Shown: in pieces, positions 22,608-34,300 of the stretch
Layout: each line of letters begins with the position of its first letter
How positions within the stretch are numbered: the first letter of the stretch is position 1
Source: Brachypterus glaber
Lineage: Eukaryota; Arthropoda; Insecta; Coleoptera; Kateretidae
Length of the DNA: 64,000 bases
Assembly: GCA_958510825.1 (NCBI GenBank)
Contig: OY294048.1
Location: forward strand, 24,225,283 to 24,289,282
Reading direction: 5' to 3'
Notes under the pieces: generated by a model
What the model was told of the DNA's origin: nothing
What the model saw: the letters and a program-made list of their open reading frames with translations, nothing else
The model's database searches: none
Translations under genes and position numbers: made by a program

Positions 22608-23189
22608 CCTTGTACATTACCCTACAGTACTTTACATTAAGTGGACATTACTTACATTACCGACATTACTTCAACAGTATTCTACAGTACTACATTTTTA
22701 GACATTATTTACATTATTTCGACATTACCTTACAGTACTACATTTTTCTTACATTATTTACATTATTCGTACAATATTGTAAATAATGTACATTATTTAC
22801 AATACATGTACAAAAATAGGTCAGTGAAACGCCCCTCGATTAAAACTTAAAATACTGACATAATATATACAAACAACTAAATACATAATAAAAACTGAAA
22901 ATGTAAAATTTGACATATTAAAATTATAGTAGTAAAATACGACACATTAAAACTCAAAATAATAACAGTAAAATGTATAAACACATAAGTAAATAAATTA
23001 AAAAAAAAACTAAAATCACAAGAAAAATACTCATCGAAACATCAAAATTTTTGAAAATTTGAAGTAAAATGAACAATTAAATAATACCATGGCCTATAAA
23101 ACTGAAAAATAAATGATGAAGAATGCATGTACTTCCAACAAAACTGATGGCTGCGACTTAAGGATATCCTATATATGAAAATTCTGGCA

Positions 23190-23335
23190 CAACAGAAGTC
23201 AATTTTATATTTTTTTCATCTCAAAATTAATAGAGAGCCCCAGCCACAAGCAATAGCTTATTTGGGGCTCTCCATAGATCTGTATTATTCCTGCAGTGAA
23301 TAAATAAATAAATAATAAATAAATAATAAATATAT
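23190..23335 (+). mobile_element. Plus-strand LINE 3' end with stem-loop
   Basis: GAGAGCCCC ... GGGGCTCTCC forms a stem around a ~22-base loop at 23231-23270. It is followed ~30 bases later by (AATAA/AATA)n at 23297-23333. The same stem-loop, diverged, lies at 40413-40460. It lies across the C-terminal end of the opposite-strand RT, whose last codons (YLLFIYYLFIY) are simply the tail read backwards. Confidence 0.6.
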
Positions 23336-23340
23336 ACAGT

Positions 23341-24978
23341 TTTTTATTAGTATATTTTTTATTTTTAACTTAAAAGAACTGTGGTTATTTATCGCCCTTA
23401 TGCTTTCTGGTAAAACATCATACAAGTTTATGCAGATGTATAAGGGAGATGTTTTAAACTTAGTTGTTCTATGCAAAGGAACTCTTAATAATTCATGCCT
23501 GGTATTATAATCATGATTATAAGACATAGTAATAAACTGCTTCATATTTTGCTTAGCAAATGTCCCACATTTTAGAATAAATATAGAGGGGACTGTTAAT
23601 ATTCCTTTTGCTTTGAATAAATCTTTGCAACTTTCCTTATAATCTAATCCGAAAATTAATCGCATTAATCTTTTTTGCGAGACAAATACTCTTGACAAAT
23701 GGGATGAGGAGCCCCAAGATATAATGTTAAAAGATATATGTGAATACGCTAGGGCATAATAAACATTTAACAGTGCAGAAACATTTAGGGATTTTTTTAG
23801 CTGAAGAATACCAAAATAGGCACTGTTCAGCTTTTTACAAACATTATCAATATGATATTCCCAGTTTAGTGTTTCGTCAATAGTTGATCCTAAAAATTTT
23901 GTCTTATCTGCAAACGTGATGTCGTCAAAAACCTTAAAATTTTCTGGTACCAGTTTTCTATTAAAGAAATTAACTGCCACTGTTTTTTTAGCGTTTAAAA
24001 TCAATTTGTTTCTCTCGCACCATGAAGCAAGCTTATCAATTGTGAGAAGAATTAGTCTTTTTAATTCATTAAGATCATTTGCATAAATTATAATAGTTGT
24101 ATCATCTTCGAAAACAACTACTATACCCCTAGAAATAAAATAATTTATGTCGTTAATAAAAATTAAAAATAGAAGCGGTCCCAGCGGTTTATGTGGTTGG
24201 GATTTTGATTCACCAACTGAAACGACAATAGATCTAAATTCCATATAGGGTCGTATCCAGTTTAAAATACATTGCCGAAAACCCATAGCCCGCATCTTTT
24301 CCACTAGAAAATTAGGGGAAACTGTATCAAATGCCTTTGATAGATCAAACAGTAAGGCCACAATGTAATAACCCTCGTCCATTTTAGAATAAACCTGGTT
24401 TAAAAACTGGTAGGATACTGTTTCTACAAATCTGCCAGAACGGAATCCATGTTGGGTGTCAGCTAATATTTTGTTAGATTCTAAATAATTAAATAGTCTA
24501 TCAAAAACAATTTTTTCCTAAACCTTTGATAACGATGTTAAAAGAGAGATCTGACGGTAGTTATCGATTTGATCCTTTGTACATTTTTTATGTACACTAC
24601 AGCCTGCTTAAAAATTTCGGGAAATAAACCATTTTTTAAAGATTTGTTAACTAAATAAACAAAAGGGGTTACAATTTTATTAAAGATATGCGATAAAGTA
24701 GATATGGAAAGACCATCAATGCCACATGATATTTTGCTTTTAATTTTATTAAATGCATTTATTGCTTCCCTCTCAGTAACTGGTTTTGTGTTGAATTTCG
24801 TATTATTATCATTATTATTATTATTATTATTATTATTAGGAAAGGTAGTACATGGTAATGACAGGTTCTGTCCAAAATGCTTATCCAATTGAGCCTTAAC
24901 TGTAGTGGAGAAATAGTTTGCAAATTTATTTGCAACATCTAAATCATTAGTAAGATGTTCACCACTATCAAGGTTCAA
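23341..24978 (-). pseudogene. LINE A reverse transcriptase, broken
   Basis: 24978-24538 is the RT N-terminal part, including KIKSKISCGIDGLS. It carries an asparagine run encoded by an (ATT)n microsatellite at 24795-24838 and loses its frame before the YRP motif. 24382-23341 continues from SKAFDTVSP through the palm and thumb to the C-terminal YNHDYNTRH. Two catalytic-region motifs are altered: the usual PQGSVLGP is HKPLGP, and FADD is FEDD. The link between the halves (24537-24383) reads QHGFRSGRF in another frame. An inactive relic. Confidence 0.8.
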
Positions 24979-25498
24979 ATGAATGGGATCCTTTTTTACT
25001 ACCCGGCCCAGATTTTGATTTATAATTTTCCATGTTTCCTTGGTTTTATTATTGGAGTTATTTATTTTATTTTCTAGAAAATTCTATTTGCATAGTTTTA
25101 CATTTTGTTTGTGCATTTTCCTTTTAATATTATATTCTTCTTTTAAAATTACACACCCTAAATTTTTTACTAACCAAAACATATTCTTTAATTGCTTACT
25201 TTGTTTTATAATTTTATCAGTTAGCCAAGATTTTTGTACTATTTTGTTTTTTATTTTTTTTTAAGGGGTAACATGTATTAAAATTAAAAATTATGTTAAA
25301 TATTTGAAACCGTTATTTACATTAAATTTGGTTAAATTTTACCAATCTATTTAATCAACCATTAGCTTAAAATTATTATTAGCAGGAGATATTATTCTTT
25401 TTTGGAAGACGTTTGTATTTTTTATTGACGTTTCACTTTTCGAAAAGCGAACTTTTAACATATGGCCAAAATGGTCTGCTAAGTGTGGTTTTAGCAGC

Positions 25499-26267
25499 TT
25501 AATCTAATCTATCAAGTGGTATAGTTGACGTCATGTAATCTATAGAAGACATACTAGTTCTCCCATGCTTATTTGTAAAAACACGGGTGTGTTCACCCGA
25601 GGGCATAGAAAACTGATACGAACTAAATAGATCTGAAAGTAGTTTTGTGTTTAAACAATTTTCATTGTAGTCAATATTAAAATCTTCACATAAAACAATG
25701 TATTGGCAAACGCGCAATTAAGAGCTTGATCTAGGTACTTGAAAAACAAATTAGGATTACCATTAGGTGGCCTATAAACAGTGATAACTATTAACTTTTC
25801 GGGTTTCGTAAAAAAAGTTGCACAAATTTCTATGTGACACTCCACAGACAGTTCCCTAATATTTAATATATCCGTGGCATTACAATCCCAATGTTCCCTA
25901 TTAATGCTCCTCCCCTTATATGAGACCCTCTAGCAAAACATGAAACAAGCTTGTAGCCTGGTAGGCATAAGTCAGTTATATTACTATTCCCAACAGAATG
26001 TTCAGTCAGACATAAAATATCTACACTAATTTTTGAATCAGCTGCAACCTCACAAGTTTCTTGTTTCGTAGAAATTTTTAGTAGATTTTCGCATCTAACA
26101 ATATCACACAAATTTATTGATTCCATTGGATCCCTATGCGAAATTGTAATATTTATAATATCTCTTGCAATATTACACTTATTGATTTTAAAATTGTGCT
26201 TATTTATTTTGTAGTAAAAAATATTGTTATTTAAAATTGTGTCCAGTTTCAAAACAAGTTTTAACAA
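25499..26267 (-). pseudogene. LINE A AP-type endonuclease, broken
   Basis: Three pieces in different frames. 26267-25863 contains VDILCLTEHSVG (a catalytic Glu) and GGALI. 25845-25651 contains VYRPPNGN. 25717-25499 contains EDFNIDYN (from GDFN) and SSIDYMTS. These are the ordered motifs of the APE-like endonuclease that nicks target DNA in non-LTR retrotransposons. Frameshifts separate the pieces. 24979-25498, the EN-RT linker, has no clean frame on this strand. Confidence 0.7.
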
Positions 26268-26296
26268 AGCTTTATTAAACTCATAAATACAGTTAT

Positions 26297-26482
26297 TTAT
26301 TGATTTATCCTTCGTATAATGAACGGAGGAGATAATAATATTAGTAGGTTTAAAAATTTTATTAGGTTGCTGAGTTCTTTAAATTCAGGATAGCAATTTC
26401 TTGAAAAATTATTTTTTCCACCCATAATAAAAATATAGTCATTATTCGTTAAGTTTTCTGATATTGGCTTCACTGCGTCCAT
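26297..26482 (-). pseudogene. LINE A ORF1 C-terminal piece, SGNH-esterase-like
   Basis: Contains LTNNDYIFIMGGKNNFSRN. The 'D-x-hydrophobic-GG-x-N-(D/N)' block resembles block III of SGNH/GDSL hydrolases, a domain known in ORF1 of some CR1-type LINEs. Only ~60 residues remain, so the call is tentative. Confidence 0.4.
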
Positions 26483-26515
26483 TAAATTTTTTAAAATAGC
26501 ATTAGGATGAATATG

Positions 26516-27264
26516 ATACCAAAAGTTCTCGCTCGGGATTTTTGTTAAAGATTGGAGTGGGATAAGATGGACAAAATTTTCATTTAATGAGGAAAAACCA
26601 TAATTTTTTACAAAAATTCGAGAATTGCTATATAGGGGTTTTTGAGCTTAATGAAATTAATTCTGATAATAAATTTTTTCTAAATCCACCCCCGCGGTGG
26701 TGTGGGATAAATATTTTTAAATGTTTTCAATAATTTCGTGAAAATTTGTATATTGGTATTTTTGAGGTTGCTAAAACTGAATCTTATAATATTTTTTCTA
26801 AATCCATCCCCTTATGGGCCGGGGGCGATTCTTCTAAAAATTGGTATATTGGGCTTTTTGGAATGCTTAAAGTGAATCTGATAATAAAAATGGTCCAACT
26901 CCACCCCTGGGGGCAGGAGGCAATACTATTTTAATATTTTGATAGTTTTTACGTTTTTGTGAAAATTGTAATACTAGTGTTTTCGAGGTTAAAAATTTGA
27001 AATTGCGAATCCAATATCCTCCATATTGGATTCGCAATTTCAAATTTTTAATTTTTAATGTTGGATTCGAATTCAGCAACCCCAAAACACAATATTACCA
27101 ATTTTTATCAAAACCTGTTAAAATTCGAAAAAAAAAATTGGCCATGTTGGATCAGCCATTTTGAGTTTTTAATTTTTTAATGTTGGATTCGAATTCAGCG
27201 ACTCCAAGAACACCTAGATACCAATTTTCATCAAAACCCGTTAAAATTAAAAAAAAAATCCGTC
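26516..27264. repeat. Tandem ~115-bp repeats, two subfamilies
   Basis: 26516-26940 has about four units of the family also seen at 14184-15040 and 30100-30480 (TTTTTGAGGTTGCTAAAA ... CTGATAATA ... CCACCCC). 27050-27260 has two units starting TTAATGTTGGATTCGAATTC. The ORFs here are repeats, not genes. Confidence 0.65.
26991..27049. repeat. Perfect 27-bp hairpin with 5-base loop
   Basis: 26991-27017 and 27023-27049 are exact reverse complements with loop CCTCC. Such a tight, perfect stem in decayed sequence suggests a recent inverted duplication. Confidence 0.85.
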
Positions 27265-27279
27265 ATATTGAAAAAAATT

Positions 27280-28124
27280 CTGGCCCATAGTGCGGTTATA
27301 TTTTTTTATATCAAGAATTTATTAAAACAGCGGTTTGAGCAGATTAAACTTAAAAATACTAACCCGTGGAAACGTCCTATGGGGTTGTAGTTTTTTGTAA
27401 AACCTCTTTATGAATACTGTTTTGATACGTGTACAAAACATCAAAACTCGTTTATATGTTTTTATACCTAGGACGTATAATTAAAATAGCGTTTCGAGCA
27501 GATTAAACTTAAAAATACTACACCGTGGAAACATCCTAGAAGGTTGTAATGTTTTTCAAAAACTCTATGATATATGCCGTTTTGATACGTGTACAAATCA
27601 TCAGGGATCAAGACTCGCTTATATTTTTTTATGCCAAGATTATATTAAAAAAGCGTTTCAAGCAGATTAAACTTAAAAATACTACCCCTTGGAAACGTTC
27701 TAGGGGCTTGTAATTTTTTTCAAAAAATCTGTAATGGATGCATTTTTGATGCGTGTACAAATCATCAGGGATGAATACTCGATTATATTTTTTTATTTCA
27801 AGAATATATTACAATAGCGTTTCGAGCAGATTAAACTTAAAAATACTACCCCGTGAAAACGTCCTAGGGGGTTGTATTTTTTTTTCAAAAACTCTATGAT
27901 GGATGCTATTTCAATTCGTTTAAAAATCATCAGGGATGAAGGCTCGGTTATATTTTTGTATGCCTAGAATATATTAAAATAAGATTTGGAGCAGATGTAA
28001 CTTAAAAAAACTACCCCGAGGAAACGTCCTAGGGAGTTTGGTATTTTTTTCGAAAACACTATAACTGATACGTTTACAAATTATCAAGGATCATGAATCG
28101 GTTATATTTTTTTATACCTAGAAT
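27280..28124. repeat. Five-unit ~165-bp tandem array
   Basis: Units begin near 27315, 27481, 27643, 27809 and 27974 with TTAAAATAGCGTTTCGAGCA and share CGTGGAAACGTCCTAGG and ACGTGTACAAATCATCAGGG. The last unit is cut by TIR element copy 3, and a sixth unit resumes at 29611. A lone diverged unit is at 38277-38430. Confidence 0.85.
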
Positions 28125-28128
28125 ATAT

Positions 28129-29606
28129 CGTCGGCTTACAAGTAAAAGGCTGACAAAGAAAGTATCTGAAAAGCTGGAAAGATGAGAAAGAAAAATCCTA
28201 AGACGTATATATGGAGGAATAAAAGAAGAAGGGATTTGGAGAAGAAGGACAAATCAGGAAATAATGGAACTATATATATATTGTACAAGTTATAAAAGGT
28301 CAAAGAGTGAGATGGTTGGGACATGTGGTGCGAATGGACAATGGTCGAGTGGCAAAAAAAGTGTTAAGAATAGGAGAAGGAGGCAAGAAAAAAAGAGGTC
28401 GTCCGATGAAAAGATGGCTGGAGGATGTGACAGAGGACTTGAAAAGTGTGGGAGTGCAAAACTGGGAGGGTGCTGCAAAGGATCGTCATGTTTGGAGGAG
28501 GATAATTAAAACAATAGAAGCCATGGGCCTTTAAGGCCTGAAGCGCTAAATTATATATATACAAGTAAAAGGCACTAAGTCACTTTTTTGCAAAAATGGG
28601 ATTTTAATAGCACTGTAGTTAATTTTTGATGATCTATATATAGGTAAACCGAACTAACTTCTAGGTGGACTACCAAGGGGGTTACCCACTATACAAAACG
28701 CACTAATTTGATTTTGATTAAAAATTTATCTGGCAATAGGCACTAAGTCACTTAGTGCGTTTTACTTGTAGATTATTTCAAATTTCTGCACTAAGCGACT
28801 TTCTAAAAAAGTTAATTTATAAAAATATGATTGCTTGAATCATTTATATGATACAATATCGCGTTATTTATTGTACTGACAAACGCATTCAAATTTTAAC
28901 TGATAGATTATTTTAATTTTGCTCTTAAATCCTTGGTTACTACATAAATAACAAGAATATAAGAAAAAAACTAAAGTACGCGGCAAGTTCAGAAAACAGC
29001 CTTTAGAATTGCACCGTGAATTGTTTTATCATTAATAATGATTCATTATAATTATTGACTTTAGGAGATGCTTCTTTGCCGGCACAGCCGATGGCCTATG
29101 AAAACTGTCTTAGTTCTGGCATAGTAAGCAGTTTCATATAATTAATACTAATTAATTTTATTAATTTTGGAAACGTTCTTTAAACAATCAAAAAGTCCAA
29201 ACCCTTCTTTTAAAAATCTAGTTTTTGAAAATGTATGTAAACATCTTGTTTTCTACTTTATAGTTATACATTACATTTAATTAATAGAAGGGTTTTAATT
29301 TTAAATAGTTGTTTTTTATATTATTTTATTGACTTAGTGCTCTTTACTTGTAAGCCGACGTCGTGGATCTACAAGTAAAAGGCACTAAGTCCATGTCTTT
29401 TTTCAAATTTAGTTTAAACTACTTTAATTTTTCTTTATTTAACTGCAAATGGGACATCATTATGTCCAAACATGTCATTGCAATTTGCGGTAGTTTTTTT
29501 CCAAAAACAATTATTACAAAAATTAAAAAACAACAATCAAAGTTAAATTTATCAATATCTCAAAACCATGTTTTTGGACTTAGTGCTCTTTACTTGTAAG
29601 CCGAAG
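28129..29606 (-). mobile_element. TIR element 'CGTCGG', copy 3 (1.5 kb), in a satellite array
   Basis: Starts CGTCGGCTTACAAGTAAA and ends CTTGTAAGCCGAAG, flanked by ATAT (28125-28128 and 29607-29610). Neighbouring satellite units show the empty site as GAATATATTAAAA, so a 4-bp ATAT duplication explains the junctions. Its order of blocks is that of copy 1 reversed. TACAAGTAAAAGGCACTAAG motifs recur inside at 28560, 28750-28770, 29330-29350 and 29370-29390. It lacks the central palindrome of copy 1 and holds a LINE fragment. No transposase. Confidence 0.8.
28151..28559 (+). pseudogene. LINE ORF2 C-terminal fragment, 5'-truncated insertion
   Basis: 28307-28534 encodes RWLGHVVRMDNGRVAKK and KKRGRPMKRWLEDV ... 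VWRRIIKTIEAMGL, the arginine-rich end of an insect non-LTR retrotransposon ORF2, finishing at TAA. It is flanked by a perfect 14-bp duplication, TACAAGTAAAAGGC (28137-28150 and 28560-28573), typical of target-primed insertion. The copy is ~409 bp with no RT motifs, ending in TATATATA rather than poly(A). The insertion is younger than TIR copy 3. The overlapping frame 28264-28509 is not real. Confidence 0.8.
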
Positions 29607-29610
29607 ATAT

Positions 29611-29760
29611 TAAAATAGCATTTCGATCAGATTAAACTTAAAAATACTACCCCGTGGAAACGTCCTAGGGGATTGTTATTTTTTTTAAAGACTCTATGAT
29701 AGATGCCGTTTTGACACGTGTACATCAGGGATCAAGACTCGGTAATATAAATGCAGATAA
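29611..29760. repeat. Sixth unit of the ~165-bp array
   Basis: Resumes the array after TIR copy 3 with TTAAAATAGCATTTCGATCA and runs to ATCAAGACTCGGTAATA. Unrelated sequence follows. Confidence 0.8.
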
Positions 29761-29825
29761 GAAAATATTGGAACATACGGGGGAAGTTTTTGTAATTAAA
29801 ATTTAATTGTAATTAACAGTCAAAT

Positions 29826-29895
29826 ATGGTATAAACTACCTTCGAGTAAGGTCCCAGAACGACTATAAACCAATAAATAAATAAATAAATAAATA
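29826..29895 (+). mobile_element. LINE 3' tail (ATAAACTACC family)
   Basis: GGTATAAACTACCTTCGAG, a short hairpin, then (AATA)n at 29869-29893. Same family as 9284-9345 and 3346-5669. Confidence 0.6.
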
Positions 29896-30489
29896 TTTTG
29901 CTTTCCCATTTTGAAAATTTTCAAAATTTCGGAAAGCTTGTATTCGTGCAAAAAATTTCAATTTTTTTGTGTATTTTTGCGTTTTATGACGTTTTATGTC
30001 GATATAAATCAATTTCGGACAAAAAAAAAATTGTCGATCGGTTTGTCCCGGAAATCTTGTGGGCACGCTTTAAGCTAGAGACTTGAAATTTGGCATACAG
30101 GTATGTTACCAAAAGTTCTCGCTCGGGATTGTTTTTGGTAAATATTGGGGTGCGGCAAGGGGGCAAATGGGGAAAAATACATTTTTTTAGAAAAATTTGA
30201 AAATTGCTATATATGGGTTTTTGAGGTTGCTGAAATTGAATCTGATAAAAAAAAACTTTTCTAGTTCCACCGAGGGGGTAAGGGGGTAAATATTTTTCAA
30301 TATTATTAATATTTTCTTCAAAATTGGTATAATTGGTATAGGGGTTTTTGGGGTCGACGAATATGAATCTGATAATATTTTTTAATTAATTTCCCTCTCC
30401 TGAGGGGGTAGATTTCCTGAAAATTGGTATATTGAGGTTTTTGAGTGAATCTGATAACCAAAAAAATTCTACATATGCGCAGATGTGTT
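29896..30489. repeat. Dispersed repeats left of the BEL/Pao element
   Basis: 30030-30100 matches the element near 19520-19600 (CTTTAAGCTAGAGACTTG). 30100-30460 holds three units of the CCCTC/GGGGTA ~110-bp family. 30470-30489 is the left edge of the 99-bp repeat (CATATGCGCAGATGTGTT) interrupted by the retrotransposon. No gene seen. Confidence 0.55.
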
Positions 30490-30884
30490 TGTTACGGGAT
30501 ATAGCAATAGTTATTAAACTATTATAATATAAATAATAATAAGGTATTATTATTAAGAACTAACTCTTGACTCGCTTTGTACTTCATATATCCTTTCCAA
30601 ATTCCATATCCTAATGCGATGAACAGAAATACCACATACGCGCATAGCACTTGCCTATGTGTGAAAAGGAGAGAGACAATCCGCGACACCTCGATACTTA
30701 GAAGTTAGTGAGTACAACAGAATCGTAGCGCGGCGTGGAGCAGTTCTCAACACTACGTGAATTATCCGCAGAAATTAATGCAGTTTGTACCGGTTTAACT
30801 TACAAATCAGCTTTTCTATGGTAAGTTTATCGCAGTCCTTTTTTACATTGATTTTCCGCAATTTTCCAGTAAGATTCCCTTACA
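30490..30884 (+). repeat. 5' LTR of BEL/Pao element
   Basis: TGTTACGGG at the left, CCCTTACA at the right. A TATAATATAAATAATAATAA stretch near 30525 could be the core promoter. Presumed to drive gag-pol. Confidence 0.93.
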
Positions 30885-30886
30885 TT

Positions 30887-30904
30887 TTGGTCCTTTTTCG
30901 CCGT
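30887..30904 (+). promoter_or_regulatory. Putative primer-binding site
   Basis: TGGTCCTTTTTCG, two bases after the 5' LTR, begins with TGG as a tRNA 3'-CCA complement should. The tRNA is not identified. Confidence 0.4.
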
Positions 30905-31365
30905 TTCAAGAGTGTAGTTAACCGGTGTGTGGTGCATAAAATTTTAATTTTAGGGTTCAATCCGCATTAGTGAATTTATTATTTGTTTATAACCGCAAAT
31001 TAAACTAATTTATAACGTATTTTCAACAATCCGACCGATAAAAAGTGTAAAACACGGTTTGGTTTTTTGCGAGTTTTGGTTACCAAAAGTCCAAAACGAG
31101 ACACATTTTTTTTTTCACATTTTTTGAAACAATTCGAAATTCGTATTTTGGGTTTATTTTCGCTACCAGATATATAAATTGTTATAATTTAGCACAAAAA
31201 TTTTTTTTAGTAAAAAAAAAAAGAAGTTTTAGTTTAGTGAGTGTAATTCCACGTTTTAGTAGTTTTTAGTAAATTTACGATCGGTTCATATTTCCATTAA
31301 TAAAATATTTTCTTTAAGTATTTTTTTTTCTCTTCATATTTTTTTTTAATATTTAATTAATAGCA

Positions 31366-34300
31366 ATGACTTCAAAAAAGGTTTTAGATTCATTTCAAAC
31401 TACTTTTGAAAGACTAACTGCAATCAGGGATTATGGTTTTCAGGCGTTAGCTGACCGCACTTTAGTTGATAATTATATAGCTAAGAAAAAACTGGCCGAA
31501 AATCTTCATGAACAGGCAGAAGAGTGTTTTTCAAAAGTAAAATCATCCGACGCAGAGTATGCTGAAATAAAAGCAATACTTTTTAAATTAGATGACATTT
31601 ATACTGAAATAATGGGTAATTACATAAAACTTAATAAGGTTCCAGAAAATAAAGTTGAAATTGTTGCGGCTAATGTCAAGCTACCTAGAATTTCAATTCC
31701 CAATTTTTCTGGAGAAATACAAGAATGGGGTGCCTTTTATGAACTTTTTAAGACATTAATACATAAAAATTATTCACTCTCATTAATTGAAAAATTCCAA
31801 TACTTGTTATCTAGTTTATCAAATGAACCGCTTTCATTAGTAAAAAATTTGCCATTAACCTCAGAAAATTATGAGATAGCTTTTCAAGTTCTAGTTGACA
31901 GATATCAAGATAAAAGAATGTTAGCTTACAAATATTGGTCAAATATATTTTTTTTGGAGTCAAATCAATCGCTTAGGTCGACGCTTGATATTTTTACTGA
32001 AAATATTGCAGCTTTGGAGCATTTTAATTTAGATTTATGGGATTTTACGTTGCTTAATGTTTTGTTACAAAAAATAGATCATGAAACAAAAAAGCAGTTT
32101 GAGGTAAGCCTTACAGGCAAGAGTATACCGACTTATAAATCATTACTAGAATTTCTAAAGCAACATTGTAAAGCGATTGAAACGACAAATATGACTGACA
32201 CTGTTGATACATTTTTGTGTCGCAAATCTGAACCGCAACCAGAAAAAAGGTATCTGCAGGGTTCTTCTGTAACTCGTCATCCGCATTCATTAGTAGTTAA
32301 AAATGATAACTCATATTCTTGTTTGTTTTGTAAAAAACCGCACAATATATTTAAATGTATCGATTTTCAGGCATTGTCAGTAAGTGAGAGGCATGCCTTT
32401 GTAAAACAAAACCGCTTGTGTTACAATTGTTTAGGTAATCATTCTGCAAAAAATTGTAACTCAAAATTTAATTGTCACTTGTGCCACAAACGTCATCATT
32501 CTTTGCTTCATTTTCCTACACCAGCCAACGAAGAAAAAAGACAGCCGCATTCAAAGGGGTCGTCAGTCCCAGAGAAAAATGTTGTGGCTACGTCAGTCAA
32601 TGCTTCTTCCTCATCAAGTCAATTTAATGGATTTGCAAATGTCAATATGTGTCAAACTGTTCTTCTTTCCACAGCTATTATTTCTGTGTGTGACAAAGAT
32701 GGAAATTATCAGGCATGTAGGGCATTGATTGATAACGGCAGCGAAGTGAGCTTTATGACGGAAAAGTGTTTAAATCGTCTAGGTCTCTATCGAGAATGTA
32801 GTAGTATTACAGTCCAGGGTATCAATGAAATGAAAACCACGCCTTCAAAGGGTGCTGCTAGGTGTTGTATTCGGCCATTTAGCCAAACCGCACCAACATT
32901 CTCGTTGAAAGTAATTATTATGCCAGTTATTTGTGGTTCTACACCTTCCACAACATTCAGCTTACACACCTGGAAACACATGGAGGGTTTAAATCTTGCA
33001 GATCCAGATTTCCATGTGCAACGAGAGGTAGATGTTCTACTTGGTTCAGAGATGTATGCCCAGATAATGCGTCCAGGCATTAAACATGGGGTGGATGGTG
33101 AGCCAACAGCTTTTAATACTGTTTTTGGGTGGATTTTGTCAGGTAGAATTAATATTGAAAAGTCGTCTTTGTTGAGGTCCTTTTGCACTTCTTTAGAGTC
33201 TTCACTGGATACAACACTAAAGAGATTTTGGGAAATTGAGAGTATACCAGATGTAGCAGTACAATCTAAAGAAGACGTTTTGTGTGAATCGTTGTATGCT
33301 GAAACGTATAGTAGAAATTCAGATGGTCGGTATGTGGTAGAATTACCATTTAAGGAACCATTGGTCCCATTAGGGGGATCTTTTGGAATGGCAGTAAGGC
33401 GATTTTATAGTCTAGAAAACCGATTGGTAAAAAATGATAATCTTTATGAAGATTATAAAAAGTTTATGCAAGACTATTTGGACGCCGGACATATGGTACT
33501 TCTTGGTGATGTACAGTCAGTAAAAAATAACCAATTCATAATTCCCCACCATTGTATTATTCGCTCTGATAGCCTAACCACAAAACTTAGAGTGGTTTTT
33601 GATTGTTCCGCAAAAACAGACAATGGAAATTCATTAAATGACTCCTTGCTAGTTGGTCCAAATCTTCAGCAGGATTTAAGTGTCATCTTAAACAAGTTTC
33701 GCATCCATTCTGTCGTTTTAAGTTGTGATATCAAACAAATGTACAGGCAAATTTTGATCGCAGAGAAACATCGGCCTTTTCAAAGAATTATCTTTCGTTT
33801 TTCTGCTAAGGATCCACTTCAGATTTATGAGCTTAATACAGTGAGTTACGGCTCTGGTCCTGCACCATTTTTAGCCATACGAACTTTAAGACAGTTGGCT
33901 GAAGATGAAGGTGATCAGTATCCGTTAGCTCGCAAAGCTTTGTTAGAAGCTACGTTTATGGACGACGTAGTCACGGGTTGCTCTTCTATTTGTGAAGCTA
34001 TTGCCTTGAAAAAAGAGCTAATTTCTCTTCTAACCTGTGCTGGGTTTGAGCTTCATAAATGGTTTAGTAACATACCTGAGATTATGGAAAATAAATTCGC
34101 GCCATCTGCTTGTCAATCGTTTGACAAGGAAGATAGTTTTGTAAAAGTTTTAGGCCTTCAGTGGAATCCCTCTAGTGATAGTTTTTCATATAAGGTGGAA
34201 ATTATAGAACGACCATGTACAAAACGGAATATTTTATCTGAATTGTCCAAAGTTTTCGATCCGTTAGGTTTGCTGTCGCCAGTAACTCTTTTTGCAAAAC

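Larger units (their letters stand above)
19811..22838. mobile_element. 3.0-kb hAT-like non-autonomous element with 8-bp target duplication
   Basis: The ends CGAGGGGCGTTTCAC and its exact complement are flanked by ATTAAAAC on both sides (19803-19810 and 22839-22846). An 8-bp duplication with short TIRs points to the hAT superfamily. The two subterminal regions (about 19836-19995 and 22376-22805) are packed with TACATTAC-like heptamers, in the same direction at both ends. The interior contains a perfect hairpin, a second inverted repeat (21338-21363 with 21411-21450), AT-rich sequence and a smaller nested hAT-like element. No transposase is left; ORFs such as 19871-20149 are heptamer repeats read as protein. 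Confidence 0.75.
19609..26515 (-). mobile_element. Decayed LINE A (ORF1 esterase-like + EN/RT), with two insertions
   Basis: The 5' side is at ~26515, where it abuts a ~115-bp repeat. The 3' end is at ~19609, with AATAAAATATTATTATTATT on the minus strand, an (ATT)n tail. Parts in order on the minus strand: ORF1 end (26482-26297), endonuclease pieces (26267-25499), RT (24978-23341), 3' UTR (23190-22847 and 19802-19609). It is interrupted by a 3-kb TIR element in the 3' UTR and by a plus-strand LINE tail at the end of RT. The (ATT)n tail and the esterase-like ORF1 fit a CR1-type LINE, but the clade is not proven. Confidence 0.7.

Noticed and set aside
24704..24892. Leucine-rich membrane protein (62 aa, plus)
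   Set aside because: The leucine run is the complement of the asparagine-coding (ATT)n in the LINE A RT.
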